DNA of 44,544 bases from CAZOGW01 sp964579415 (GCA_964579415.1 CAZOGW010000009.1:1-44544); one strand, 5' to 3'. Positions 1 to 9,006 are shown, numbered from the stretch's first letter. Notes: generated by a model from the letters alone, not told the origin. Made by a program: numbers and translations.

Positions 1-113
1 TCGGGACACTCCGCACCGAGATGCACACCGAGATCGGGACACTCCGCACCGAGATGCACACCGAGATCGGGACACTCCGCACCGAGATTCACACCGAGAT
101 CGGGACACTCCGG
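1..113 (+). repeat. In-frame 33-bp tandem repeat
   Basis: Units begin at 1, 34 and 67, with a partial fourth at 100. Units 1 and 2 are identical; unit 3 differs by one base (ATG to ATT, Met to Ile). The period is 11 codons, so gain or loss of a unit keeps frame and only changes coiled-coil length. The array may continue upstream of the window. Confidence 0.9.
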
Positions 114-215
114 CAATCAGTCGAGAAGAGGTTCGATCGGCTCCTCTATGCCATGGTCGCCATGCCGGTGGCCATCATCGGCGCCTTCGTAGCCATTGTC
201 CGCTACCTCGACTGA
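3..215 (+). CDS. Coiled-coil protein with C-terminal membrane anchor (5' partial)
   Basis: The reading frame is open from the left edge, so the true start lies upstream; 70 residues are visible. The first part is made of 11-residue repeats (IGTLRTEMHTE and near copies), a hendecad spacing typical of a parallel coiled coil. It is followed by a basic stretch (SVEKRFDRL) and one hydrophobic helix (about 20 residues, MVAMPVAIIGAFVAIV) just before the stop. The layout resembles DUF1640/CCDC90-like coiled-coil membrane proteins, but the family is not certain. The repeats are nearly identical at DNA level (33-bp period), which suggests recent copy-number change. The gene converges on rpmG, with a heptamer repeat and a strong hairpin between them. 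Function unknown. Confidence 0.6.
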   Translation, partial: GTLRTEMHTEIGTLRTEMHTEIGTLRTEIHTEIGTLRQSVEKRFDRLLYAMVAMPVAIIGAFVAIVRYLD

Positions 216-225
216 CCGAGCCGTT

Positions 226-247
226 CCAAGTACCAAGTACCAAGTAC
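226..247. repeat. Heptamer tandem repeat array 1 (CCAAGTA x3)
   Basis: Three 7-bp units CCAAGTA plus one base, starting 11 nt after the stop of the coiled-coil gene and before the shared hairpin terminator. It belongs to the TAC-core heptamer family described in the findings. Confidence 0.9.
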
Positions 248-260
248 AGACGAACGCGAC

Positions 261-293
261 GGAGCCCGCCTTCCGTTCAGGAAGGCGGGCTCC
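261..293. terminator. Bidirectional hairpin terminator between convergent genes
   Basis: A perfect 14-bp stem (GGAGCCCGCCTTCC and its complement) closes a 5-nt loop. The stem extends outward by about six more pairs after one mismatch. There is no long T run on either side. The position between two convergent genes (stops at 215 and 309) fits a shared terminator for the coiled-coil gene and rpmG. Confidence 0.75.
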
Positions 294-308
294 TTCGCGT
301 CGTCGTCT

Positions 309-470
309 CTATCGCGTCTCGCGGTGCGCGGTGTGGTTGCGGCACCAGCGGCAGTACTTCTTCAGCTCCAGCCGCTCCCGCGTGTTCGCCTTGCTCTTGG
401 TGGTCACGTAGTTGCGCCGCTTGCACTGCTCGCAGGCGAGCGTGACGGGCGGGCGCTTGTCTGATGCCAT
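309..470 (-). CDS. rpmG: 50S ribosomal protein L33
   Basis: A 53-residue protein, the normal size for bL33. It begins MASDKRPPVTLACEQCKRRN and ends with NHTAHRETR. Two CxxC pairs (Cys13/16 and Cys40/43) mark the zinc-binding form of L33. It binds near the E site of the large ribosomal subunit. The ATG lies only 4 nt after the tuf stop, so it is almost surely co-transcribed with tuf and the two tRNAs upstream. In many bacteria tuf-rpmG is followed by tRNA-Trp, secE and nusG; here a terminator and a convergent gene follow instead. Confidence 0.95.
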   Translation of the reverse strand: MASDKRPPVTLACEQCKRRNYVTTKSKANTRERLELKKYCRWCRNHTAHRETR

Positions 471-474
471 GTCG

Positions 475-1668
<1,194 letters not shown>

Positions 1669-1709
1669 TGTCTGCTCCTCTTCGAGCCGTGCTTCTTGTC
1701 TGTTGTGCG

Positions 1710-1783
1710 TAGCGGCGGGCGGACTTGAACCGCCGACCTCTCGATTATGAGTCGAGCGCTCTTACCGACTGAGCTACGCCGCC
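1710..1783 (-). tRNA. tRNA-Met (CAT), elongator type
   Basis: A 74-nt cloverleaf. The acceptor stem GGCGGCG pairs with CGCCGCT through a G-U first pair, which argues for elongator Met and against an initiator (C-A mismatch). The anticodon loop CTCATAA holds CAT, the T loop is TTCAAGT, and CCA is not encoded. It lies 41 nt upstream of tuf. Confidence 0.92.
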
Positions 1784-1882
1784 CGGGCGTCCTCGACGCG
1801 CTGGCGTCCCCCCTCCGGCGCACGCACGGGGGCGGACGATGATCGGGGAGATTAGCAAAGGGCAACCCTCACGGGCGCCCCG

Positions 1883-1954
1883 AGCCCCCTCCGGGATTTG
1901 AACCCGGGACCCCTTCCTTACCATGGAAGTGCTCTGCCACTGAGCTAAGGGGGC
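1883..1954 (-). tRNA. tRNA-Thr (GGT)
   Basis: A 72-nt cloverleaf. The acceptor GCCCCCT pairs with AGGGGGC, the anticodon stem CTTCC/GGAAG closes a loop with GGT, and the T arm contains GGTTCAAAT. CCA is not encoded. The tRNA-Thr/tRNA-Met pair next to rpmG is a familiar actinobacterial order; here tuf sits between them. Confidence 0.95.
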
Positions 1955-1996
1955 GCGCGTGGGTGCGGTAACGAGTACCACACGCGCAGATCCGCC

Positions 1997-2025
1997 AGGA
2001 TACAACAACTCCGGAGGTCGCGGAA
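1997..2025 (-). promoter_or_regulatory. Candidate promoter of the tRNA-tuf-rpmG unit
   Basis: Read on the minus strand, TTCCGC and TATCCT are separated by 17 nt, with the -10 box about 43 nt before the tRNA-Thr 5' end. The -10 is good and the -35 weak. It was assigned from spacing and position only. Confidence 0.35.
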
Positions 2026-2090
2026 GCTGGGCGCTCCGCGCCCTACCCACGGCCTCCGACGCCGAGCGGCCGCACGTCCTTCGAGCAGGT

Positions 2091-2104
2091 TGGGAGCGCT
2101 CCCA
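2091..2104. promoter_or_regulatory. CebR-type operator (perfect 14-bp palindrome)
   Basis: TGGGAGCGCTCCCA is a perfect palindrome identical to the published Streptomyces CebR box, the LacI-family repressor site released by cellobiose or cello-oligosaccharides. It ends 15 nt before the ATG of the glycoside hydrolase at 2120, where a bound repressor would block transcription. No cebR-like gene lies in this window. It also argues against the alternative TTG start at 2090, which would lie at the edge of the operator. Confidence 0.75.
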
Positions 2105-2119
2105 TTATCGTGGCCGCGC

Positions 2120-3913
2120 ATGGCTGGCCTCACGCCCCTATGTCCGCCGGCCACCGCCCGGCGCGCCGTCGTGGCGGTGGTGGCGCTTGCCGTCGTGACG
2201 GCCGCCTGCACGTCCGCCGCCACCCCTGACACGACGGCGGCTATAGCGCACGCGACCATGCCGGCCACCACGGGGCCGACGACCACGAACGGCGCCGGCC
2301 GTTCGATACTCGGGCTGACCTTGCCGGGGGAGACGGCAGAGCGCTACCAGCCGGTTGAGATCGCAGTCGAGATGGACGCGGTCTACGACAACCCCTTCGA
2401 CCAACGTCAGGTGGCTCTCGACGCCGTGTTCACCGGGCCCGACGGCTCCACGTGGGACGTGCCCGGATTCTGGGACGGCGAAGGGACCTGGCGCCTCCGC
2501 TTCACGCCCTCGCTGGAGGGGGCATGGACCGTCGCGGCCACCGTCGCCGACGCCGGCGGCCGCAGTGAACCGGCCATGACCACGTTCGACGTGACGGCGT
2601 CCGACCGTCCGGGGTGGCTGGTGCCCGGGGACCGCGCCGACCCGTCCCTCAGCCCCCGCTACCTCGTCCACCACGACGGGACATCCTGGTACGGCGTGGG
2701 GTACGCCGACCTCGACATGTCTCTGGGCGGCCTCGACGACGACGGCTTCGGCAAGTTCGACGACATGGCGGAGTGGGGAGGCAACCACGAGATGTGGTGG
2801 CCCACGTGGGCCTTCAACTACTTCGCCGGTTCCTACGACACGTACTCCGCTCCACAGATGAGGGTGATCGACCTCGCCCTCGCCGACGCCGAGGCGTCGG
2901 GCGTGGCGGTCACGTTCACGGTGTGGACGCACCAATACCTGCGCACCGCGGCGCACCCGTGGGGCAGGGCCAAGTGGGACGCCAACGGGTTCTCGAAGCT
3001 CGTCGGTCTCGACGAGTTCTGGACCGACAACGAGGCGTGGGCGTGGCAGGAGAACCTGTACCGCTACATCATCGCCCGCTGGGCCCACAGCCCGGCCCTG
3101 GCGATGTGGCAGACGGTCACGGAGATCAACGGGACGGAATCCTTCGAGCACACCGACGCCTGGCACGAGCGGATCAACGCCTACTTCCAGGAGCACGACC
3201 CTTACCGCCACCCCACGACCGCCACCGGATCGGGCGGATGGGACTGGCCCGCCGGGCACGCAGTCATGGACGTGCCGCAGATGCACGTCTACGAGGAGTT
3301 CACCCAGGACCCGATCCGCGCCGCCGAGCTGATGGCGAAGTGGACGCAGGTGATGTGGGATCGCGAGGAGAAGCCGAACTGGATCGGTGAGTACGGGGAG
3401 CGGGGCAACCAGTACTACCCGGCAATGTTGCACCACTCCACCTGGGCTGCCTTCGCCGCCGGGGCGGCGATGACGCCCATCGAGTGGAATGACGGGCAGT
3501 ACGACTACGGCCGCTTCACCGACGAGATGAAACAGACCATGGCCCACCACAGGTCCTTCGTCGACCGCATCCACCTGGCCGAGATGGCGCCCGGGAGCAT
3601 CGACGTGGTGGCGAGCGATCCCGAAGTGCGTGGCTGGGCGCGTGGCGGCGACCGCGGCGGGTTCCTCTGGGTGCAGGACTTCGCCCTCCAGGGCGCCGGG
3701 CTCGAGGTGCAGCAGGCCGACACCACGATCCGCGCCGGCGTCGAGGTCGAACTGGCCGGCTGGCCTGAAGGTGACTGGACCGCTGAGCCCTACGACACCT
3801 GGACCGGAGAGTGGCTGGATGCGGTCCCGGTGAGCTGCGGCGCAGGGGCCTGCACGCTCACCCTCCCCGACTTCCACAGCGACCTGGCTCTACTGGTCCT
3901 GCCAGCCAACTGA
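2120..3913 (+). CDS. Lipoprotein glycoside hydrolase with DUF5060-like N-terminal domain
   Basis: 597 aa from the ATG at 2120. The N-terminus is a lipoprotein signal with lipobox TAAC (Cys30), then a Thr/Ala-rich linker, so the enzyme is anchored outside the membrane. About residues 55-150 look like a beta-sandwich of the DUF5060 type. The rest resembles a TIM-barrel clan-A glycosidase: Trp/Tyr-rich segments, TVTEING with Glu335 (candidate acid/base) and NWIGEYG with Glu424 (candidate nucleophile), then PIEWNDGQYDYG. A beta-sandwich fills the C-terminus. The upstream CebR-type operator suggests a role in beta-glucan or other plant/algal polysaccharide breakdown. The substrate is not predictable from sequence alone. 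A longer form starting with TTG at 2090 is possible but overlaps the operator. The gene is isolated, with tRNA-Tyr convergent downstream. Confidence 0.8.
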   Translation: MAGLTPLCPPATARRAVVAVVALAVVTAACTSAATPDTTAAIAHATMPATTGPTTTNGAGRSILGLTLPGETAERYQPVEIAVEMDAVYDNPFDQRQVALDAVFTGPDGSTWDVPGFWDGEGTWRLRFTPSLEGAWTVAATVADAGGRSEPAMTTFDVTASDRPGWLVPGDRADPSLSPRYLVHHDGTSWYGVGYADLDMSLGGLDDDGFGKFDDMAEWGGNHEMWWPTWAFNYFAGSYDTYSAPQMRVIDLALADAEASGVAVTFTVWTHQYLRTAAHPWGRAKWDANGFSKLVGLDEFWTDNEAWAWQENLYRYIIARWAHSPALAMWQTVTEINGTESFEHTDAWHERINAYFQEHDPYRHPTTATGSGGWDWPAGHAVMDVPQMHVYEEFTQDPIRAAELMAKWTQVMWDREEKPNWIGEYGERGNQYYPAMLHHSTWAAFAAGAAMTPIEWNDGQYDYGRFTDEMKQTMAHHRSFVDRIHLAEMAPGSIDVVASDPEVRGWARGGDRGGFLWVQDFALQGAGLEVQQADTTIRAGVEVELAGWPEGDWTAEPYDTWTGEWLDAVPVSCGAGACTLTLPDFHSDLALLVLPAN

Positions 3914-3928
3914 TCCACGGTGGAGAGG

Positions 3929-3960
3929 TACCAAGTACCAAGTACCAAATACCAAGTACC
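3929..3960. repeat. Heptamer tandem repeat array 2 (TACCAAG x4)
   Basis: Four units, TACCAAG twice, one variant TACCAAA, TACCAAG again, then TACC. It starts 16 nt after the hydrolase stop and ends 10 nt before the 3' end of the convergent tRNA-Tyr gene. The unit is a rotation of that in array 1 (226-247). Confidence 0.9.
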
Positions 3961-3970
3961 TGTCTTGCAG

Positions 3971-4053
3971 TGCCGGGAGAAGGATTTGAACCTCCGAAGG
4001 CATACGCCGGCAGATTTACAGTCTGCTCCCTTTGGCCGCTCGGGCATCCCGGC
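3971..4053 (-). tRNA. tRNA-Tyr (GTA)
   Basis: An 83-nt class II tRNA with a long variable arm. The acceptor GCCGGGA pairs with TCCCGGC, the anticodon stem-loop CAGACTGTAAATCTG carries GTA, and the T arm has GGTTCAAAT. CCA is not encoded. Confidence 0.95.
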
Positions 4054-4149
4054 AGGAATGGAGGGCGAGTCGGCAGGATAGCGCCCTCCCGCGCCTTCCC
4101 GTCAGGCCACGACGCCTCACGAACTCGGTACTGGGCAACGGGATACCGG

Positions 4150-4791
4150 CTACCGGCTGCTGCTCTTGCCCATTCCCTCGAAGAGGAACATCACCAACTC
4201 GGCGGCGACCTCGTCGAGGCGCTCGGTGGGATGGTCCTCCTTCATCAACACCTTGGCCGCCGCCATGATGGTGTCGCTGAGGAGCGCCGCAGCCAGGTCC
4301 CTGGGGAGGGCCCGCAACTCGCCGCGGCGGACGCCTTCGGCGTAGATGCTCCCGAACTCGGACGAGAGCCCGCGGTGGGCGGCCTCGATGCGCCCCCTGG
4401 TCGAAGCGGCGAGCCCCGGCAGGCCCTGGTGCAGCTCGACGCCCAGCACCGGGTCGGTCACCGACCACTCCACCATCCGCACCGCCAGGTCGGCGAGACG
4501 CCGCTTGGGCGACTGCGCCGGGTCCAGGGTGGCCAGGATCTCCTCGGTGACCTCGGGAAGCCTCGCTTCGACCAGCGCGGCCAGCAGGTCCTCCATGTCG
4601 GTGAAGTACTCGTAGAAGGTGGTGCGTCCGATCCCTACCGCGGCGGCGAGGTCGGCAGGGGTCACTCCGGCGTAGCCCCACTCGGCGAACAGCGACTCGG
4701 CTGCGGCGAGCAGAGCAGAGCGCACCGCGGCGCGCCGTTCGGTCAGTGTCACCTGACCGGCCCGCGTACTTATCGATCGTGTCTGGGGCAC
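4150..4791 (-). CDS. TetR-family transcriptional regulator
   Basis: 213 aa from the GTG at 4791. The N-terminal helix-turn-helix is clear: LLAAAESLFAEWGYAGVT, then ADLAAAVGIGRTTFYEYF, the recognition helix signature of TetR proteins. The C-terminal ligand and dimer domain is not assignable. The GTG at 4791 was chosen because a GGGGG box and a CATACT -10-like box (4822-4827) lie just upstream; an in-frame ATG at 4911 would add 40 residues of low-complexity sequence, and a GTG at 4752 is also possible. It is divergent from the first subtilase; the shared spacer includes the 10-bp palindrome CGCGATCGCG at 4869-4878 between the -35 and -10 of the subtilase promoter, a candidate operator. Ligand unknown. 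Confidence 0.85.
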   Translation of the reverse strand: MPQTRSISTRAGQVTLTERRAAVRSALLAAAESLFAEWGYAGVTPADLAAAVGIGRTTFYEYFTDMEDLLAALVEARLPEVTEEILATLDPAQSPKRRLADLAVRMVEWSVTDPVLGVELHQGLPGLAASTRGRIEAAHRGLSSEFGSIYAEGVRRGELRALPRDLAAALLSDTIMAAAKVLMKEDHPTERLDEVAAELVMFLFEGMGKSSSR

Positions 4792-4862
4792 CTGGAACCA
4801 ACCCCCGTCGAGTCGACCCGGAGTATGGCGCATCGCGGCGCCAAAGACCGGTCCGGCATACC

Positions 4863-4893
4863 TTGAGACGCGATCGCGATCCGTGGTTAGAGT
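4863..4893 (+). promoter_or_regulatory. Candidate promoter of the first subtilase
   Basis: TTGAGA (4863-4868) and TAGAGT (4888-4893) with a 19-nt spacer that holds the palindrome CGCGATCGCG. A start near 4900 would give a leader of about 65 nt before the GTG at 4965. Confidence 0.4.
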
Positions 4894-4964
4894 CGCTGGC
4901 GGGAAGGTCAAGCCACAGGCGAGGGCGCCCGACGGCCCCTCGCCACACGAGAGAGGGGATGCTG

Positions 4965-7913
4965 GTGTCGAAGCGACTCATGTCGATCTTGGTGGTGCTG
5001 GCTGTTGCCATCGCCATGCTGTCTCCCGTGACGGGGGCAGCCGCCCAACCCGACGATCCTACCTTCGAAGGCTTCGAAGAGGCCCTCGTCGAGAAGAGCG
5101 CATCTGGAAGCTACGTCGTGGTGATGGCGGCGGACCCCCTCGTCGTCACCCAGGGCAAGGACGCCCTCGACACGACAAGGGCCCGTACCGAGCGGCGTCG
5201 CATGCGCGACAGCCACGACCGGGCACTGCGACAGGTGGGGGCGACGACCTCGGCCAAGGTCAACGAGTACACCAACGCCCTCAACGGCTTCTCGGCGACG
5301 ATCTCACACGATCAGGCCATCGAACTGGCGTCACGACCCGACGTGGCCCTGGTGCTGCCCGACGTGCTGCGCCAACCCACCACCGACGCCACCCCGAAGT
5401 TCCTCGGAATCTCCACCCCCGGCGGTGCGTGGGACCGTGGCGTCACCGGCGAAGGTGTCGTGGTCGGCGTCATCGACACCGGCATCTGGCCTGAGCACCC
5501 CAGCTTCGCCGACGACGGCACATTCCCGGCACCTCCGGTCTCCGGCATCCCCTGCGAGTTCGGCAACACGGCGCACCATCCCGCCGACGTAGCCTTCACC
5601 TGCCAGAACAAGCTGCTCGGTGCCCGCCAGATGCTGGCCACCTACCGGGCCCTGATCGGGGCGGAGGACTTCGAGTTCGATTCGGCTCGTGATGACAACG
5701 GCCATGGCACCCACACCGCCAGCACCGCCGCCGGCAACGCCAACGTGGCAGCCCAACTGTACGGGCGCCCCGCCGGCACCATCTCCGGCATCGCCCCACG
5801 GGCACACGTCATCGCCTACAAGGGCCTGGGCAACCTGGGCGGGTTCACGTCGGACCTGGCGGGGGCAATCGACCAGGCCGTGCTCGACGGTGTCGACGTG
5901 ATCAACTACTCCATCGGCGGGGGCGCCCGGATCGGCACCGCCGACGACATCGCCTTCCTCTTCGCCAACGACGCCGGTGTGTGGGTGGCGACCTCGGCGG
6001 GTAACAGCGGCCCCGGTCCGTCCACCGTCGGCGGCCCCGGCAACTCGCCGTGGATCACCACGGTGGCCGCCAGCACCCACCGCCGGTTCTTCGAGGGTCA
6101 GGTGGTGCTTGGCAACGGCGCAATCTACTCCGGTGCCTCGATCACCGAGCCGCTCGCTGCCACCAAGCTGGTCGACGCGGCGGATGCCGGCGACGACCTG
6201 TGCGGACCGGACACACTCGACCCCGACGTCGTGGCAGGGGCCGTCGTGCTTTGCCGCCGCGGCGTGTACGGCCGTGCGGCCAAGGGCCTGGCGGTCCTCG
6301 AGGCCGGCGGCGTCGGCATGATCATGTACGAGAACGACGACGCCGGGAACCTGTTCAGTGACACCCACTGGGTGCCGACGGTCCACGTCGACAACACGCC
6401 CGGACTGGCCATCAAGGCCTACATCGCCAGCAGCCCCAACCCGACGGCACGCATCCGCTCCCCCAAGAACGGGCAGTGGTCGCCGGCCCCGTCGATCACG
6501 TCGTTCTCGTCGCGCGGCCCCAACTCACCCGCACTCGACATCATCAAGCCGGACATCACCGCGCCCGGACTGCAGATCCTGGCCGGCAACTCGCCGTTCA
6601 ACGGCCCCGGCTTCGTCCAGGGCGAGCTGTTCCAGGCCATAGCCGGGACGTCGATGTCGAGCCCGCACATCGCAGGGATCTTCGCTCTGCTCAAACAGGA
6701 GCACCCGGAGTGGAGCGCGGCGGCCGCCAAGTCGGCGCTGATGACCACCGCCTACCAGGACGTGGTCGACAACGACCGGGTCACACCGGCTGGGCCGTTC
6801 GCCACCGGCGCCGGTCACGTCAACCCGGGGAGCCCGAGCCACGACGGTTCAATCTTCCGCCCGGGACTGGTGTACGACGCCGCGTTGCTGGACTACTTCG
6901 CCTTCCTGTGCGACGCCTTCCCGGCGATCTTCGCCAACCCGACGGGGACCTGCGGGTCGTTGGCTTCCTCCGGCTTCTCGCTGGACGCCAGCGACCTCAA
7001 CCTGTCATCCATCGGCATCGCCCAGCTCGCCGGATCACAGACGGTCACCCGGACCGTGACCAACGTCGACAGCCGGCGCACGGTCTACACGGTGTCGGTG
7101 GACGAGCCCGAGGGCTACGACGTGTCCGTGTCGCCCAGCTCGTTCCTGATCCATCCGGGTGAGTCGGTGACCTACGAGGTGACCATCAGCAACGACGGCA
7201 CCGCGCCTCTCGGCGAGTGGCGCAGCGGGTCGCTCACCTGGACGTCGGGCCGGTTCAGGGTCTACAGCCCGATCGCGGTGAACGCCGCCGAGTTCGACGC
7301 TCCCGCCGAGATCAGCGGCAGCGGCGCCACCGGCAATGCCGGCTTCACCGTGAAGTTCGGTTACACCGGCGCCTACAGCGCCACCAGCCACGGGCTGGTG
7401 CCTGCCACCGCCTTCACCGACGTGGTCCTGCAGGACCCGGACCAGACCTTCGACCCCAACGACGGCTACAGCAAGCTGCACACCATCACGGTGAACGACG
7501 CGGCCCATCTCAGGCTGGCCATCCCACCTGAGGCGACCGAGGCGGGCGCCGACCTGGACCTGTTCCTGTTCAACCCGAGCGGTCAGTTCGTGGCGTCCAG
7601 CGTCGTGCCCGCCACCGACGAGCAGATCGACATCCCGGCGCCCGCGAACGGCACCTGGTTCGCCTTCGTTCACGGCTGGCTGGCACCTGGCGGCGACTCC
7701 CCGTACACCCTGTACACCTGGGCGCTGCCCAACGCCCCCGGCGGGAGCCTGAGCATCAGCGGCGTACCGCCGTCGGCCACGATCGGGGCGGCACCGACGC
7801 TGACCGCATCGTGGACCGGAGCCGGGGGGGTCTGGAGCCTCGGAGCCGTGTCTCACAATGGTCCGAACGGACGCCTCGGCCTCACCCTGGTGGACGTGGA
7901 CAACAGGCCGTGA
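4965..7913 (+). CDS. Secreted S8 subtilisin-like serine protease (copy 1)
   Basis: 982 aa from the GTG at 4965, chosen because GAGAGGGG lies 6 nt upstream and the sister gene at 9215 has the same CTG-GTG context. Domains in order: signal peptide ending near AAAQ; I9 propeptide-like region (SYVVVMAADPLVV to about residue 125); S8 catalytic domain with Asp171 (VIDTGIWPEHPSF), His247 (DNGHGTHTAS), oxyanion Asn347 (SAGNSGP) and Ser563 (GTSMSSPHIAG). A protease-associated (PA) domain is inserted at about 390-480. An Fn3-like subtilase domain follows (about 690-780), then a PPC-like beta-sandwich (DLDLFLFNPSG). All catalytic residues are present, so it should be an active exported protease, autoprocessed. 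A perfect hairpin terminator follows the stop. Confidence 0.95.
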   Translation: MSKRLMSILVVLAVAIAMLSPVTGAAAQPDDPTFEGFEEALVEKSASGSYVVVMAADPLVVTQGKDALDTTRARTERRRMRDSHDRALRQVGATTSAKVNEYTNALNGFSATISHDQAIELASRPDVALVLPDVLRQPTTDATPKFLGISTPGGAWDRGVTGEGVVVGVIDTGIWPEHPSFADDGTFPAPPVSGIPCEFGNTAHHPADVAFTCQNKLLGARQMLATYRALIGAEDFEFDSARDDNGHGTHTASTAAGNANVAAQLYGRPAGTISGIAPRAHVIAYKGLGNLGGFTSDLAGAIDQAVLDGVDVINYSIGGGARIGTADDIAFLFANDAGVWVATSAGNSGPGPSTVGGPGNSPWITTVAASTHRRFFEGQVVLGNGAIYSGASITEPLAATKLVDAADAGDDLCGPDTLDPDVVAGAVVLCRRGVYGRAAKGLAVLEAGGVGMIMYENDDAGNLFSDTHWVPTVHVDNTPGLAIKAYIASSPNPTARIRSPKNGQWSPAPSITSFSSRGPNSPALDIIKPDITAPGLQILAGNSPFNGPGFVQGELFQAIAGTSMSSPHIAGIFALLKQEHPEWSAAAAKSALMTTAYQDVVDNDRVTPAGPFATGAGHVNPGSPSHDGSIFRPGLVYDAALLDYFAFLCDAFPAIFANPTGTCGSLASSGFSLDASDLNLSSIGIAQLAGSQTVTRTVTNVDSRRTVYTVSVDEPEGYDVSVSPSSFLIHPGESVTYEVTISNDGTAPLGEWRSGSLTWTSGRFRVYSPIAVNAAEFDAPAEISGSGATGNAGFTVKFGYTGAYSATSHGLVPATAFTDVVLQDPDQTFDPNDGYSKLHTITVNDAAHLRLAIPPEATEAGADLDLFLFNPSGQFVASSVVPATDEQIDIPAPANGTWFAFVHGWLAPGGDSPYTLYTWALPNAPGGSLSISGVPPSATIGAAPTLTASWTGAGGVWSLGAVSHNGPNGRLGLTLVDVDNRP

Positions 7914-7915
7914 AC

Positions 7916-7955
7916 GAAGGGGGTGGGGGCGCCTAGGGGCGCCCCCACCCCCTTC
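7916..7955 (+). terminator. Hairpin terminator after subtilase 1
   Basis: A perfect 18-bp stem with loop TAGG begins 2 nt after the stop codon at 7913. There is no T tract. The length and perfection make it one of the strongest hairpins in the window. Confidence 0.85.
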
Positions 7956-7958
7956 GCC

Positions 7959-7981
7959 GTACTAAGTACTACGTACTACGT
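7959..7981. repeat. Heptamer tandem repeat array 3 (GTACTAC)
   Basis: GTACTAA, GTACTAC, GTACTAC, GT. It starts 3 nt after the terminator hairpin. The unit is the exact reverse complement of that of array 4 at 8103-8127, so the two arrays form an inverted pair about 120 bp apart. Confidence 0.9.
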
Positions 7982-8010
7982 CTGGCGACAACTGCAAGAA
8001 CCACTGGACC

Positions 8011-8043
8011 ACGAAGAGGGGCGCCTTGGGCGCCCCTCTTCGT
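8011..8043. terminator. Second hairpin terminator between subtilase 1 and htpX
   Basis: A perfect 15-bp stem ACGAAGAGGGGCGCC / GGCGCCCCTCTTCGT with loop TTG, followed on the plus strand by GTTTGAG. It lies 84 nt beyond the htpX stop, so it may terminate htpX, subtilase 1 or both. The interval 7914-8126 contains no gene, only the two hairpins and two heptamer arrays. Confidence 0.7.
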
Positions 8044-8102
8044 GTTTGAGAAGTGTGGCGAGCCATCTGCAACCGGCAACTCCTGCGATGCCCGCCTTCT
8101 TC

Positions 8103-8127
8103 ACGTAGTACGTAGTACGTAGTACGT
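8103..8127. repeat. Heptamer tandem repeat array 4 (ACGTAGT x3)
   Basis: ACGTAGT three times plus ACGT; its last base is the third base of the htpX stop codon (minus strand). Inverted relative to array 3. Confidence 0.9.
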
Positions 8128-8999
8128 TACCGAATCCCCAGAGTCATCTCTTCGAGCCGCTTGACGCGCTCGGGGATGGGGGGATGGGTGGCGAACATGC
8201 TGCCGAGGTTGCGGCCGCCGCGGCCCTTCTTGCCGAAGGCCCTGAGGGGGTCGGCGATGAAGAGTTGGGAGATGGCGGGGTTGACCTCCATCGGCACCCG
8301 GCTGGTGCCGGCTTCGAGCTTCTTGAGGGCGCTGGCCAGGGCTAGGGGCGAGCCGGTGGTCTCGGCGCCGCTGCGATCGGCCTGGTACTCGCGGGCACGG
8401 GAGATGCCCATCTGGATCAGCATGGCGGCGAGGGGCGCCACGATCAGGGCGACGAGACCGAGGATGGCCCCGAGCGGGCCGTTGTCGTTGCTGCGCCGGC
8501 CCATCCCGCCCCAGAACGCCATCCGGGTGAGCATGGAGAGGGCGGCGGCGATGGTGGCCGCCATCGATGCGATGAGGATGTCCCGGTTCTTCACGTGCGC
8601 CAACTCGTGGGCGAGGACACCTTCCAGCTCGCGGTCGTCCATGATGTCGAGGATGCCCCTGGTCACCGCCACCGCGGCGTGCCGGGGGCTGCGCCCGGTG
8701 GCGAAGGCGTTTGGCTGGGGGGAGTCGATGAGGAAGAGCCGGGGCATAGGCATCCCCGCCATCTGGGTGAGCCTGCCGAGGGTGCCCTCCACCCTGGGGA
8801 GCGTGCCCGGTGTTATCGGCTTGGCGCGCGAGGCGGCCAGCGCCATCTTGTCGGAGAAGAAGTACACGGCGAAGTTGAACAGCACGGCGAATCCGAACGC
8901 CACGACCATCCCGTTGGTCCCGCCCAGGACCGCTCCGACGAGTATGAAGAGGGCGCCGAGGAGCCCGAGGAGGCCTGCTGTCTTGACGGTGTTCGTCAT
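8127..8999 (-). CDS. htpX: Membrane zinc metalloprotease HtpX
   Basis: 290 aa, the usual HtpX length. Two N-terminal membrane helices (about 8-27 and 30-48) precede the protease domain. The M48 zinc motif HELAH is at residues 131-135 and the third ligand lies in SRAREYQADRSGAE (about residue 207); two further hydrophobic segments flank the interval between them. HtpX degrades misfolded membrane proteins, with its active site on the cytoplasmic side. The gene stands alone and converges on subtilase 1. A TAGGAT box ends 7 nt before the ATG, with no ribosome site, so the transcript is probably leaderless. Confidence 0.95.
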   Translation of the reverse strand: MTNTVKTAGLLGLLGALFILVGAVLGGTNGMVVAFGFAVLFNFAVYFFSDKMALAASRAKPITPGTLPRVEGTLGRLTQMAGMPMPRLFLIDSPQPNAFATGRSPRHAAVAVTRGILDIMDDRELEGVLAHELAHVKNRDILIASMAATIAAALSMLTRMAFWGGMGRRSNDNGPLGAILGLVALIVAPLAAMLIQMGISRAREYQADRSGAETTGSPLALASALKKLEAGTSRVPMEVNPAISQLFIADPLRAFGKKGRGGRNLGSMFATHPPIPERVKRLEEMTLGIR

Positions 9000-9006
9000 G
9001 AAGGGA

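Noticed and set aside
2138..3877. Long minus-strand open frame opposite the glycoside hydrolase
   Set aside because: Low-complexity Val/Gly/Arg composition and no recognisable domain; a GC-rich shadow frame.
3790..4047. Small frame MPERPKGADCKSAG over tRNA-Tyr
   Set aside because: This is translated tRNA-Tyr sequence, not a gene.
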